Shown piece by piece: positions 42,996 to 54,992 of a stretch of DNA of 64,000 nucleotides. A model generated the notes under the pieces. The model worked only from the letters and a program-made list of their open reading frames with translations. It made no database searches and was not told the origin of the DNA. Position numbers and translations under genes: made by a program. This DNA comes from Inediibacterium massiliense (GTDB lineage: Bacteria; Bacillota; Clostridia; Peptostreptococcales; Thermotaleaceae). The first letter of the stretch is position 1, and each line of letters opens with the position of its first letter. The stretch is from the NCBI RefSeq assembly GCF_001282725.1, contig NZ_LN876583.1, positions 1-64,000 of the forward strand, given 5' to 3'.

Positions 42996-45398
42996 TTAGT
43001 TTATTGCATTGATAATTACAGTTACTGCTTCAGCTCTTGTAGCATAATTACTTGGCCTAAAAGTATTATCTTCATATCCACCAACAATTTTTTGAATTGA
43101 TGCTACCCTAATTGCATCTAATGCCCATAAACTAATTTGATCTTTATCTGTAAAAGAAACATTTCCTATTACTTGATCTAATCCTATAGCTTTTACAACC
43201 ATAACTGCCATTTGTTCTCTAGTAATTAAATCATTAGCTCCAAAAGTATTCTCATTATATCCACTCACTATACCTTTTGCATAAGCTGTTGAAATATAAT
43301 CTTTTGCCCAATGATTTTGTGTATCTGTAAATACTTTTCCTGATGTTAATTCTAAGTCAAGTGCTTTTACTAATACTGTAGCAAACTCAGCTCTTGTAAT
43401 CTTGTTATCTGGTTTAAAAGTTTGATCTGGATATCCACTAATTGCTTTTGTTTTCACTAAATCATTAATAAATGATTCTGCCCAATGTCCTTTTATATCT
43501 GTTAGTACATTTACTATTTCTTCTTTTTCTTTTTCTTCTTCTTTTTCTTCTTCAATATTTTTTTCTACAGCTAATACTGCAAACTTTGTAAAATGATCTG
43601 TTTGTCCGCTTACCTCTTCAGAAGATTTGTTTACTTTTATATGATCTAATTCTATCCATTTATCAGTTTTTTCATTTAACCAGAAAAGAGATACACCATA
43701 TTTTTCAAAATCTACTTTAGATTTATCAAAAGGCAATATTAATTTCACTTCTTTTTTAAAATCACCATCTTTATCTTTTGTGATTTCAAATACATCTCCA
43801 GCAAATTTTGCATTCTTATTCATAGGTAGTTTAGAAATATTACTTACTTTTTCAATTTTCACTTTAAAGTCTGAACTCATTGCATTAGAAGGAATATCTA
43901 GTACAACACCTTTTTCTTTTACAGTCATAGATTCAGATGCTTTTATTGTATTATCAGAGGTTGAAGTACTACTTCCACTACTACTACTTTTACTAGAAGA
44001 TGATTTTTTTAAAGTTGTACCTTTTATAGTTATTGTATTTGATTCAAATTGCTCAGCATCAATTACTCTTACTCCAAATTTATATATTGTACTTGAACTT
44101 AAACCTGTTATTAAATATCCTTTTTCTACTTTTTGCGCTGTCACTTTTTTATCGTTTACTGAAAATTCAAGTTTTTCTCCCGCTTTAAGATTTCTTTCAA
44201 CTTTTAAAACAACATCATTTCTTCCAATTCTTACAATCTCTAATTTTTCAGGTGCATACACTGCTTCTCCTACTAAAACCGTACTTAAGTTTGTACTAAA
44301 AATAACATTGTTTCCACTTCTAATTGCTTCTCTGTATTCCCAACGTCCTGCTCCTCCATCATGAAAACCTGCTACAGCTTTATTTTCTAATTCTTTAGGA
44401 ATAGGAAGATTCAATTCTACATTTTCTAATTTTGCTAAACCTGTTACTACTACTTTTAAAGCGTTTACAGGTCTATTTACATTCAATTGTGGTTTTTTAA
44501 TTTCAATAACAGGTTTTTCTCCTTCTCCTAAATTTAGGGCTGGTAATTTTATTTCTATTACTCCTAAATTTTCTATTTCAATTGGTACTATGGCTGGATC
44601 AGTTTTTCCATCTTTAACTTGAAGTTTTTGGTCAAGGTCTATTTTACCATTTTCATCAGGTGTTTGCTTGTCTATTACTACAACTTCTTTTTGTTCAACA
44701 TGTACTGTATATTCTGCTTTTGAATCATCTTTTGCAACTACAGTAATTTTTACTGGATTGCTAAAATCTATTTCCATGTTGTCTGTATATGCTTGGTCTC
44801 CTATTGAAACCTTTGTACCTTCTGATGCTTCTATGTATGTTTTCATATTGCTCAAATTTTCTTGTTTATTTACAGCTACTGTAATTTCTTTTTTATCTTC
44901 GTCAATTCTTCCTATATATTTATCATTCAGTCTAAATGCTTTTATTGCTTTTTCATTAGAAGGCTTTGTCGGTTGATCAGCTGCTTTTACTATTACTTTT
45001 ACTTCTGCCATTAGCATGTCATCATTTTTAATATTTCCTTCAAGTATTAATTCACCCTTCAATGTATATGTACCTGTTTGATCTTTTTTGTACCCCTCTG
45101 ATTGCCATTCTACTTTTATTGATTCTTTGTGTGAATAGTCTTTTTGTCCTGTCTTTTCATCATAAACTTCAAGTGTTACGGTTACTATTTCTGGCAATCC
45201 TATATTTTTAAACTCTGTACCCAAATCTACTTCAATATCTTCAATTTCATCTACTGCATATACTTGATCATACACTACCCCTGTTACTGTTTCCTTTGCC
45301 TCAGCTGTTATTGGTGATGCCATAGGTAATAAACTAAATACCATAGCTACCACTAACAACATAGCTAAATCACGTTTTTTTTGCTTTCCTACTTTCAT
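42996..45398 (-). CDS. large SLH-domain surface protein
   Basis: An 800-residue secreted protein. Signal peptide with basic start and hydrophobic core (residues 1-34, cleavage near AEA-KETVT), then beta-rich domains (about 35-460, one cadherin-like AFRLNDKYIGRIDEDKKEIT), a Ser-rich linker (KKSSSSKSSSSGSSTSTS, about 465-485), another beta domain, a Glu/Lys-rich spacer (EEEKEEEKEKEE), and three C-terminal SLH repeats (about 620-675, 678-735, 738-800; for example DIKGHWAESFINDLVKTKAI, NHWAKDYISTAYAKGIVSGY). SLH repeats anchor to pyruvylated wall polysaccharide. Start ATG with AAAGGAGG 6 nt upstream. Long 5' leader; monocistronic. Confidence 0.92.
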   Translation of the reverse strand: MKVGKQKKRDLAMLLVVAMVFSLLPMASPITAEAKETVTGVVYDQVYAVDEIEDIEVDLGTEFKNIGLPEIVTVTLEVYDEKTGQKDYSHKESIKVEWQSEGYKKDQTGTYTLKGELILEGNIKNDDMLMAEVKVIVKAADQPTKPSNEKAIKAFRLNDKYIGRIDEDKKEITVAVNKQENLSNMKTYIEASEGTKVSIGDQAYTDNMEIDFSNPVKITVVAKDDSKAEYTVHVEQKEVVVIDKQTPDENGKIDLDQKLQVKDGKTDPAIVPIEIENLGVIEIKLPALNLGEGEKPVIEIKKPQLNVNRPVNALKVVVTGLAKLENVELNLPIPKELENKAVAGFHDGGAGRWEYREAIRSGNNVIFSTNLSTVLVGEAVYAPEKLEIVRIGRNDVVLKVERNLKAGEKLEFSVNDKKVTAQKVEKGYLITGLSSSTIYKFGVRVIDAEQFESNTITIKGTTLKKSSSSKSSSSGSSTSTSDNTIKASESMTVKEKGVVLDIPSNAMSSDFKVKIEKVSNISKLPMNKNAKFAGDVFEITKDKDGDFKKEVKLILPFDKSKVDFEKYGVSLFWLNEKTDKWIELDHIKVNKSSEEVSGQTDHFTKFAVLAVEKNIEEEKEEEKEKEEIVNVLTDIKGHWAESFINDLVKTKAISGYPDQTFKPDNKITRAEFATVLVKALDLELTSGKVFTDTQNHWAKDYISTAYAKGIVSGYNENTFGANDLITREQMAVMVVKAIGLDQVIGNVSFTDKDQISLWALDAIRVASIQKIVGGYEDNTFRPSNYATRAEAVTVIINAIN

Positions 45399-45629
45399 TT
45401 TTTATCCTCCTTTTTTTATAAAATATCACCTTTCAATTACCTTCTCTCTATTCCTCTCACCTCCTCAAGTATATATCCTGTTCTATTTGTTAATAAAATA
45501 CAGTATATACATATACTTGTATTTTAACATATATCAGGATTATTTTTTTGTTTTTTTAAAAAATATTCATTTTTTCATATGTTCTTAACATTCAATTTTT
45601 AAGTTTGATGAGGTAAATCAGTATATAAT
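45399..45629. other. non-coding leader and promoter region of the SLH gene
   Basis: No gene seen. Reading leftward, a -10-like TTAAAAT (about 45522-45528) lies roughly 125 nt before the start codon, but I see no good -35 partner. The last 60 nt of the leader are purine-rich (GAGGAGGTGAGAGGAATAG, AGAGAAGG), as in long stable leaders of S-layer messages. No riboswitch recognised. Confidence 0.4.
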
Positions 45630-45685
45630 TCAAGAGACAGGTATAATGTAAAATTTAAATCACGGTACCTGTCCTTCTGATTTTC
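45630..45685. repeat. dispersed REP-like motif, copy 4, with inverted repeat
   Basis: CAAGAGACAGGTATAATGTA ... AAATCACGGTACCTGTCCTT contains the inverted repeat GACAGGTA (45635-45642) / TACCTGTC (45666-45673). It is the most complete copy of the motif. It lies between the SLH leader and the atp terminator. Confidence 0.6.
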
Positions 45686-45693
45686 AATAAAAA

Positions 45694-45723
45694 AAATCCT
45701 AAACCTTATAAGGTTAGGATTTT
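45694..45723. terminator. terminator of the atp operon
   Basis: AAATCCTAAACC-TTATA-GGTTAGGATTT with T-runs on both sides. It overlaps the atpC stop codon and can stop transcription in either direction. Confidence 0.88.
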
Positions 45724-46118
45724 TTTATGACTCTTAGTCTTATTTCTGCTTTTTTTAATGCTCTTTGTGCTCTTTTTTTATCTATCTCTTCGCTACCACT
45801 TTGAAGTCTTTCCTCTGCTCTTTTTAAAGATTCCTGTGCCCTTTTTTCATCTATTTCTTCTGGCCACTCAGCAGCATCTGTAATAATAGTCGTCTTGTCT
45901 TCTTTTATTTGAATAAATCCTCCTGCACAAGTTGCCTCTTTATATTGTCCGTTTTCTTTAATCTTTATGATTCCAATTTGCAGAGGACTTACTGTAGACA
46001 TGTGATCTTTTAAAATTCCTAGATCCCCTTGTGTAGTTCTAACTACAATTTGCTGTACAGAACCTTCAAAAAACTTTTTATCAGGTGTAACAATTTCAAG
46101 TTCAAAGGTTGAAGCCAT
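45714..46118 (-). CDS. atpC: ATP synthase F1 subunit epsilon
   Basis: A 134-residue central-stalk subunit. ASTFELEIVTPDKKFFEGSV then VRTTQGDLGILKDHMSTVSP is the N-terminal beta-sandwich; the C-terminal part EKRAQESLKRAEERLQ and KKRAQRALKKAEIRLR is the two-helix inhibitory arm, whose near-repeat is normal for the family. It couples rotor and F1 and can block ATP hydrolysis. Last gene of the operon, 14 nt after atpD, ending in the terminator hairpin. Confidence 0.95.
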   Translation of the reverse strand: MASTFELEIVTPDKKFFEGSVQQIVVRTTQGDLGILKDHMSTVSPLQIGIIKIKENGQYKEATCAGGFIQIKEDKTTIITDAAEWPEEIDEKRAQESLKRAEERLQSGSEEIDKKRAQRALKKAEIRLRVIKKS

Positions 46119-46132
46119 TTGTATTCACCTGC

Positions 46133-47533
<1,401 letters not shown>

Positions 47534-47556
47534 TCACATCCTTTCTTTTGGTAGAG

Positions 47557-48417
47557 CTATTTAAGGGCTTCTGCTCCACCAACAATTTCAGCAATTTCTT
47601 GAGTAATTGCCGCTTGACGTGCTCTGTTATAATGTAGTGTCAATTTTCCAATCATTTCTTCTGCATTATCTGTAGCATTTTCCATAGCTACTCTTCTTGC
47701 AGCTTGTTCACTTGCGGCAGCTTCCACCAACGCTCCATAGATGGTACTTTCTATGTACTGAGGAACCAAATATCCTAAAAGTCCTTCAAGAGATGGTTGA
47801 TAATCTATATACTCAAACTCTTCTTCCTTTTGATCTGTCTTTTCTACACTTAAAGGAAGCAGCTTAATTCTTTCAGGATTTTGAGATACAGTACTGATAA
47901 ATTTCGTATAAACCAAGTAAACTTCGTCTACCATTTCTTTATCATATAATTTCCTTGCCAGTTCCCCAATCTTTTTTGCATCTGCATAAGTTGGGCTCTC
48001 TGATATATGCACAAATTCTCCATCTATTGTATATTTTCTATTTCTAAAATAATCTCTTGCCTTTTGACCAATAGAAATAATAGATGTATTTTCTTGATTG
48101 TCCATATTTTCTACTGCTTTTTTTATGGAATTGACATTATATCCACCACACAAGCCTCTATCCCCAGTAATGACAATGTAACAGCTTTTTTTGACTTCTC
48201 TTTGAGTCACATAAGGATGTCTTATTCCATTACCTTTTGAAAAAATATCTTTTACAGTTTTTTGAATGGTTTCAAAATAAGGTCTTGAGGTGTCAGCTTT
48301 TTCTCTAGCACGTCTTAATTTTGCAGAAGATACAAGCTCCATCGCTTTTGTAATCTGCTTTGTATTATTTACACTCTTGATTCTTCTTTTAATATCTCGC
48401 ATACCCATTCCTGCCAT
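47557..48417 (-). CDS. atpG: ATP synthase F1 subunit gamma
   Basis: A 286-residue central-shaft subunit. MAGMGMRDIKRRIKSVNNTK then QITKAMELVSSAKLRRAREK is the N-terminal helix of the coiled coil; ITGDRGLCGGYNVNSIKK is the Rossmann-like middle; MIGKLTLHYNRARQAAITQE followed by IAEIVGGAEAL is the C-terminal helix. The frame is open six codons upstream; ATG 48417 is chosen because TGGAGG stands 6 nt before it. Between atpA and atpD as usual. Confidence 0.97.
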   Translation of the reverse strand: MAGMGMRDIKRRIKSVNNTKQITKAMELVSSAKLRRAREKADTSRPYFETIQKTVKDIFSKGNGIRHPYVTQREVKKSCYIVITGDRGLCGGYNVNSIKKAVENMDNQENTSIISIGQKARDYFRNRKYTIDGEFVHISESPTYADAKKIGELARKLYDKEMVDEVYLVYTKFISTVSQNPERIKLLPLSVEKTDQKEEEFEYIDYQPSLEGLLGYLVPQYIESTIYGALVEAAASEQAARRVAMENATDNAEEMIGKLTLHYNRARQAAITQEIAEIVGGAEALK

Positions 48418-48455
48418 GTATTCACCTCCATACAATGGGGTCTATATGATCTTTG

Positions 48456-49961
48456 CTACTTAAAACTTTTTATAAAGGATTCTATGGCGGATTTTAGCTT
48501 TTCTTCTAATTCATTTTCAAGCTTTCCAGTACTTTTTATTTCTTTTCCTACTTCTGGATGGTTCTGATCCATAAAATCAATAAATTCAGATTCAAATCTT
48601 TTTACTTCTTTTACTGGAATTTCTCTTAAATATTTGTTTATGGCTGCATAAATAACCATTACTTGATGCTCAACCTTCATAGGAGCATATTGAGGTTGCT
48701 TTAAGATCTCCATAAGTCTTTCTCCTTGCTCCAATCTCTCTCTTGTATCTTTATCAAGTTCTGAACCAAATTGAGCAAATGCTGCAAGTTCTCTATATTG
48801 AGCAAGCTCCAATCTAATTTTTGATGAAACTTTTTTCATAGCTTTAAGCTGCGCATCTCCTCCAACTCTGGATACAGAGATTCCTGAGTTTACTGCAGGT
48901 CTTTGTCCTGCAAAGAAAAGCTCTGATTCTAAGAAAATCTGACCGTCTGTTATGGAAATTACATTTGTTGGAATATAAGCAGATACGTCTCCTGCTTGAG
49001 TCTCAATGATTGGTAAGGCAGTTATTGATCCTCCACCTAAATCATCATTTAATTTGGCAGCACGTTCTAGTAGTCTACTATGAAGGTAGAATACATCTCC
49101 AGGATAAGCTTCTCTTCCTGGTGGACGTTTTAGTAATAAAGACATGGCACGATATGCAACCGCATGTTTTGAAAGATCATCATAAATAATAAGTACATCT
49201 TTTCCACTATGCATAAACTCTTCACCCATGGCACAGCCTGCATAAGGTGCTATATATTGAAGGGGTGCTAATTCACTAGCAGTAGCAGATACGATAATGG
49301 TATAATCCATTGCCCCATGATTTTGTAGAGTATTTACAATTTGAGCTACTGTTGATTTTTTTTGACCAATAGCGACATAAATACATATTACATTTTCTTC
49401 TTTTTGATTAAGTATTGTATCAATTACAATAGCAGTTTTTCCTGTTTGTCTATCTCCGATAATCAACTCTCTTTGACCACGTCCAATAGGAGTCATGGCA
49501 TCTATAGCCTTAATTCCTGTTTGTAATGGTTGATGAACAGATTTTCTCTCTATAACTCCTGGAGCATTTGTTTCAATAGGTCTATATTTTTGAGTTTGTA
49601 TAGGGCCTTTTCCATCAATAGGTTGACCTAGAGAGTTTACAACTCTTCCAATCAATGCATCCCCTACAGGTACTTCTACAATTCTTCCTGTTTGCTTTAC
49701 AGTGTCTCCTTCTTTGATGTTTTCATCAGATCCTAAAAGTACACATCCTATGTTGTCTTCTTCTAAGTTTAGGGCCATTCCATAGACTTCATGAGAAAAC
49801 TCCAAAAGCTCTCCAGCCATACATTTTTGTAGTCCATGAATTCTTGCAATTCCATCGCCCACCTGAATAACAGTTCCTATATCTGTTGCTTCTAATTTAT
49901 TTTCATATCTTTTAATCTGCTCTTTAATTACTGAGCTTATTTCTTCAGGTCTGAGATTCAT
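48456..49961 (-). CDS. atpA: ATP synthase F1 subunit alpha
   Basis: A 501-residue non-catalytic nucleotide-binding subunit. [20 protein letters not shown] is the Walker A loop (about 162-181), [20 protein letters not shown] the Walker B region, and [20 protein letters not shown] the family signature. Length and order are standard. The start ATG has GGCGGTG 7 nt upstream. Confidence 0.98.
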   Translation of the reverse strand: MNLRPEEISSVIKEQIKRYENKLEATDIGTVIQVGDGIARIHGLQKCMAGELLEFSHEVYGMALNLEEDNIGCVLLGSDENIKEGDTVKQTGRIVEVPVGDALIGRVVNSLGQPIDGKGPIQTQKYRPIETNAPGVIERKSVHQPLQTGIKAIDAMTPIGRGQRELIIGDRQTGKTAIVIDTILNQKEENVICIYVAIGQKKSTVAQIVNTLQNHGAMDYTIIVSATASELAPLQYIAPYAGCAMGEEFMHSGKDVLIIYDDLSKHAVAYRAMSLLLKRPPGREAYPGDVFYLHSRLLERAAKLNDDLGGGSITALPIIETQAGDVSAYIPTNVISITDGQIFLESELFFAGQRPAVNSGISVSRVGGDAQLKAMKKVSSKIRLELAQYRELAAFAQFGSELDKDTRERLEQGERLMEILKQPQYAPMKVEHQVMVIYAAINKYLREIPVKEVKRFESEFIDFMDQNHPEVGKEIKSTGKLENELEEKLKSAIESFIKSFK

Positions 49962-49974
49962 TTTTTATCACCGC

Positions 49975-50517
49975 CTAAACGATTATTTGCGTAAGTTCTT
50001 TTTTTAGTTGATCCAAACGATTTTTAATTGTATGATCAATCACTCGATCTTCTATTTTCACGAAAACTCCACCTATGATGGATGAGTCCACTTCATTCTT
50101 AAGTGTCACCTGACTTTTCGTAATGGTAGAAAGTTTTTCTTCTATGGTAGCTTTATATTCATCCTTTAATGGTATAGCTGTAATAACTACCCCTTCTACT
50201 TGATTATAATGCTTGTTTACAAGATTTTTGTATTCTTTGTTAATACCTTCTAAAGCAGTAGTTCTATTTTTATCTACAAGAATTTTTAAAAAGTTCATTA
50301 CTTCTTTACTGATTTGATTTTTAAATACATCCTCTATCATTTCTTTCTTTTCTTCTTTACTCATTTGAGGTGTATTATATAATATAGAAAACTCTTGATA
50401 AGTTTTGAAAGTTTCTACAATAAAAGATAATTCTTCCCTATATAAGTCCAACCCATTCATCTCAGTGGCTACTTCAAATAAAGCTTGAGCATAGGTTTTT
50501 TCAATTAGTTTTGCCAT
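49975..50517 (-). CDS. atpH: ATP synthase F1 subunit delta
   Basis: A 180-residue peripheral-stalk subunit that links the b dimer to alpha. IEKTYAQALFEVATE at the N terminus, and in the C-terminal part VDSSIIGGVFVKIEDRVIDH then TIKNRLDQLKKEL, are the delta/OSCP signature. The start overlaps the atpF stop by 13 nt, and AGGAG lies 7 nt upstream of ATG. Confidence 0.95.
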   Translation of the reverse strand: MAKLIEKTYAQALFEVATEMNGLDLYREELSFIVETFKTYQEFSILYNTPQMSKEEKKEMIEDVFKNQISKEVMNFLKILVDKNRTTALEGINKEYKNLVNKHYNQVEGVVITAIPLKDEYKATIEEKLSTITKSQVTLKNEVDSSIIGGVFVKIEDRVIDHTIKNRLDQLKKELTQIIV

Positions 50518-51008
50518 TTGGCATCTCCTACCTCATCTAAAAAATCTTGGATTAATTTTTGATGATTTTCTTCTTTTAAGTTTTCATTTACAATTTTACC
50601 AGCAGCCATAACTGCAAGGGAAGCCACTTCATCTTTTAATGTATGAATTAATTTTTCATGTTCTCTTTTTGTTTCTTCTTGTACTCTTTTCATTACTTTA
50701 GAAGCTTCTTCTTCTGCTTCTTTTACGATGGAAGAAGCCCTTTGTTCCGCTTTTTTAGAAGCCTCCTCTATCATTTTTCTTCCCTGTTGTTCTATTGAAT
50801 CTATTCTTCCTTGATATTCTTTTTTCATCTCATCTGCAAATTTATTTTTCTTTTCTGCTTCTTCAATAGACTTTACAATATTGTTTTGTCTATTTTCCAT
50901 AAATTCTTTTACGGGTTTAAAAAGTAACTTTTTAAGTACTATATACAATATGAATGTATTTAACAATTGAAGTACTAATGTCCATCCATGTAATGATACT
51001 AATCCCAT
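50505..51008 (-). CDS. atpF: ATP synthase F0 subunit b
   Basis: A 167-residue peripheral stalk subunit: one N-terminal membrane helix (about 8-28, LQLLNTFILYIVLKKLLFKP) and a long charged helical domain (FMENRQNNIVKSIEEAEKKN and onwards) that dimerises. Ribosome binding site AAAGGAGG is 12 nt before ATG, slightly long. Only one b-type gene is present, so the stalk is a homodimer. Lies 45 nt after the single-hairpin c gene. Confidence 0.95.
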   Translation of the reverse strand: MGLVSLHGWTLVLQLLNTFILYIVLKKLLFKPVKEFMENRQNNIVKSIEEAEKKNKFADEMKKEYQGRIDSIEQQGRKMIEEASKKAEQRASSIVKEAEEEASKVMKRVQEETKREHEKLIHTLKDEVASLAVMAAGKIVNENLKEENHQKLIQDFLDEVGDAKWQN

Positions 51009-51053
51009 AATTCTTTAGCGCCTCCTTTCTAGTAGGTCCTTTGTTTTAAATCA

Positions 51054-51338
<285 letters not shown>

Positions 51339-51367
51339 TTAATTTTTATCATTTTTATTTTTTGTTT

Positions 51368-52652
<1,285 letters not shown>

Positions 52653-52654
52653 TA

Positions 52655-53059
52655 TTATTCCTCCTTTCTTGCAAAAATTTTTTTATAAAATGATAAATCA
52701 TTAAATAGATTTGTAACTAATATAACACATTTTATCATTACTAAACCTATTATTACCCCAATGATATGTAAATAATCAGCACGAATAGATACAAAAATTA
52801 CTACTCCATTGATCAAGTACCGAATATAATATTGGCTTGCTGTATACACTTGAGCTTTTCTTGGATCCATAAAAGCTGCTTTTTCTAAAGTAATGGCTAA
52901 AGCTCTGAAATTTAACATACCAATAGCCGTTCCAAATACCAAGCCTAATATCATAGATTGAGGATGTTTTAAAAAAATTGCAAACCCAACATTTAAACCA
53001 ATCATAACCATTGTGGTATATGTAAAAATTTTTTTTTGTACTGCCCATGTATGTCCCAA
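52655..53059 (-). CDS. atpI: ATP synthase subunit I (AtpI)
   Basis: A 134-residue protein with four hydrophobic helices, including FGTAIGMLNFRALAITLEKA. AtpI proteins help assemble the c ring. The frame begins with TTG (53059), with AGGAAGTG 5 nt upstream. It stands immediately before atpB, in the family's usual place. Sequence conservation in this family is low; identification relies on topology and context. Confidence 0.85.
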   Translation of the reverse strand: MGHTWAVQKKIFTYTTMVMIGLNVGFAIFLKHPQSMILGLVFGTAIGMLNFRALAITLEKAAFMDPRKAQVYTASQYYIRYLINGVVIFVSIRADYLHIIGVIIGLVMIKCVILVTNLFNDLSFYKKIFARKEE

Positions 53060-53182
53060 GGAGTCACTTCCTTTCTACTGAGTGCCTCATATTTACCATT
53101 TGTAGACTTTTGAAGTATCCAAAGGTTTTCGTGGCCGATTTCTAATGAATTGAAATATTGTGAAACTTTTAACTAAAAATTT

Positions 53183-53404
53183 TTACTTGTTTTTAAAATC
53201 TCTCATGACCATTTTATAAACATGTAAAAAAGATGTGCCTATCCCTAAAATAATACAAATCAATAAAAATATAAAATTTGTTTTAAATTTTGCATCTAAC
53301 CAATTTCCAGCATATACACCTGCAAGGATTGGAATGACCATGCTGATGCCTATTTGTGTAATTAATGTTATATTCTTCATAATGTGAAAAGTCGATCTTC
53401 TCAT
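53183..53404 (-). CDS. AtpZ/AtpI-family protein
   Basis: A 73-residue protein with two hydrophobic helices (about 12-32 and 42-65). ITQIGISMVIPILAGVYAGN WLDAKFKT is the AtpZ pattern (G-x-x-x-G-x-W-L-D). AtpZ proteins associate with F0 and have been proposed to carry Mg2+ or Ca2+. It is the first gene of the atp operon, 123 nt before atpI; that gap holds nothing recognisable. Confidence 0.85.
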   Translation of the reverse strand: MRRSTFHIMKNITLITQIGISMVIPILAGVYAGNWLDAKFKTNFIFLLICIILGIGTSFLHVYKMVMRDFKNK

Positions 53405-53538
53405 AAAAAAAAATCCTTCCCCTTATATCATTATATCATCTATCGGGAAATATACAAGCATATATATTTATTACCCATTATAATTTTGTACAATTTTATT
53501 ATACCATTTTTCTACTTTTTTAGTATATATTCAATAAA

Positions 53539-53574
53539 AATTCCCAGTTGTATACATCCATACAACTGGGAATT
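53539..53574 (-). terminator. terminator after the CoA-transferase genes
   Basis: Perfect 15-bp stem AATTCCCAGTTGTAT / ATACAACTGGGAATT with loop of 6 nt and T-rich tail reading leftward. It starts 2 nt past the CoA-transferase subunit B stop and separates it from the atp operon. Confidence 0.9.
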
Positions 53575-53576
53575 GA

Positions 53577-54227
53577 TTATATTTCCATATTTTTTAAATC
53601 ATCAGCAATGATTAACTTTGCTTCTGTAGCTTCTTGTACTTGTTCTATTGTATATTCTGGGTTGATTTCAGTTAAAACAATCCCTTTATCTGTTACTTCC
53701 ATAACTCCCATTTCTGTAACAATCATATCTACTTGTCCTGCTGCTGTAAGTGGAAGATTACATTCTTTTAATATTTTTGCTTTTCCTTTTGCAGTATGTG
53801 TCATAGAAATGATTACTTTTTTAGCTCCTACTACAAGGTCCATAGCTCCACCCATACCTGGTACCATTTTTCCCGGAACCATCCAATTTGCTAAATTTCC
53901 TTTTTCATCTACTTGTAATGCTCCAAGTACTGTAGCATCTACATGTCCCCCTCTGATGATTCCAAAAGATACTGAACTATCAAAGAAAGCTGCACCTGGT
54001 ACTACTGTTACTGGTTGTCCACCAGCATTTACTAAATCTTTATCTTCTTTTCCTTCTTCTGGTACGGATCCTAATCCTATAAATCCATTTTCAGATTGAA
54101 ACATTACATCCATATCTTTTGGAATAAAGTTCGCTACCATAGTAGGAAGACCTATCCCTAGGTTTACAACGTCTCCATCTTTTAATTCTTTTGCAACTCT
54201 TCTAGCAATAATTTCTTTTGCATTCAT
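53577..54227 (-). CDS. 3-oxoacid CoA-transferase, subunit B
   Basis: A 216-residue class I CoA-transferase beta subunit. [19 protein letters not shown] at the N terminus and the catalytic Glu in [12 protein letters not shown] (about residue 46) are diagnostic; [18 protein letters not shown] and [20 protein letters not shown] follow. It transfers CoA between acetoacetate or a short-chain acid and an acyl-CoA (AtoA/CtfB/ScoB group). Substrate cannot be fixed from sequence. It lies 3 nt after subunit A. Confidence 0.93.
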   Translation of the reverse strand: MNAKEIIARRVAKELKDGDVVNLGIGLPTMVANFIPKDMDVMFQSENGFIGLGSVPEEGKEDKDLVNAGGQPVTVVPGAAFFDSSVSFGIIRGGHVDATVLGALQVDEKGNLANWMVPGKMVPGMGGAMDLVVGAKKVIISMTHTAKGKAKILKECNLPLTAAGQVDMIVTEMGVMEVTDKGIVLTEINPEYTIEQVQEATEAKLIIADDLKNMEI

Positions 54228-54230
54228 TTT

Positions 54231-54878
54231 CTACACCTCCACCATATAATCTACAAATAGTCCTGGAGTCATAACATCACTTGGGTCAATTTCTCCAACT
54301 TCAACGATTTTTTCTGCTCCTACAATTACTAGATCTGCTGCAGTAGCCATAAGTGGATTAAAGTTTTTTGTTGCTTTATTAAAATATAGGTTTCCCTTTT
54401 TATCTGCAATAGAAGCTCCAATTAAAGCAATGTCTGCTTTTAATGGTTTTTCTAATAAGTATTCTTCTCCATCTACTTCTACTTTTTGTTTTCCTTCTTC
54501 AACAATAGTTCCTACTCCTGTTTGTGTTAATACTCCACCTAAACCATTTCCGCCTGCTCTAATTCTTTCAGCTAAAGTTCCTTGAGGAGTCAATTCAACT
54601 TCAAGTGTTCCTGCATTCATTTGATTTCCTGCTTCTGGATTTAATCCAATGTGAGAAGCAATCAATTTTTTTGCTTGCTTGTTGATTAATAATTTTCCAA
54701 TTCCTCTATCAGGCCAGCCTGCATCGTTTCCAATAATTGTTAAATTTTTTAATCCCTTTTCTACTAAAGCATCCATAAACTTTTCTGGTGTTCCAGCTGC
54801 CATAAATCCACCTATCATAATTGTCATTCCATCTTTAATATGACTCATAGCTTCTTCTAATGTTACTATTTTATTCAC
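54231..54878 (-). CDS. 3-oxoacid CoA-transferase, subunit A
   Basis: A 215-residue class I CoA-transferase alpha subunit. MIGGFMAAGTPEKFMDALVE (glycine-rich CoA-binding loop), ELTPQGTLAERIRAGGNGLG and GADIALIGASIADKKGNLYF-like sequence are typical of AtoD/CtfA. Active enzymes are alpha2-beta2 with the subunit encoded just downstream. The start is GTG 54878, 8 nt after GGAGG; the ATG five codons upstream lies in that site. Confidence 0.92.
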   Translation of the reverse strand: MNKIVTLEEAMSHIKDGMTIMIGGFMAAGTPEKFMDALVEKGLKNLTIIGNDAGWPDRGIGKLLINKQAKKLIASHIGLNPEAGNQMNAGTLEVELTPQGTLAERIRAGGNGLGGVLTQTGVGTIVEEGKQKVEVDGEEYLLEKPLKADIALIGASIADKKGNLYFNKATKNFNPLMATAADLVIVGAEKIVEVGEIDPSDVMTPGLFVDYMVEV

Positions 54879-54992
54879 AAAATACACCTCCATTAATTAC
54901 TCATGCCCAGCCCTTACCATTTTATCATAACTAAATAATTTTTGGACATTTTTTTTAAATCTTTTTAATATAATGTCCACTTTTGTAGATTT

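Noticed and set aside
43780-44364. Plus-strand frame of 194 codons
   Set aside because: Antisense to the SLH-domain gene, no ribosome binding site, low-complexity hydrophobic translation.
45714-46118. Internal duplication in the epsilon subunit as an anomaly
   Set aside because: The two similar helices at the C terminus are the normal epsilon helical arm.
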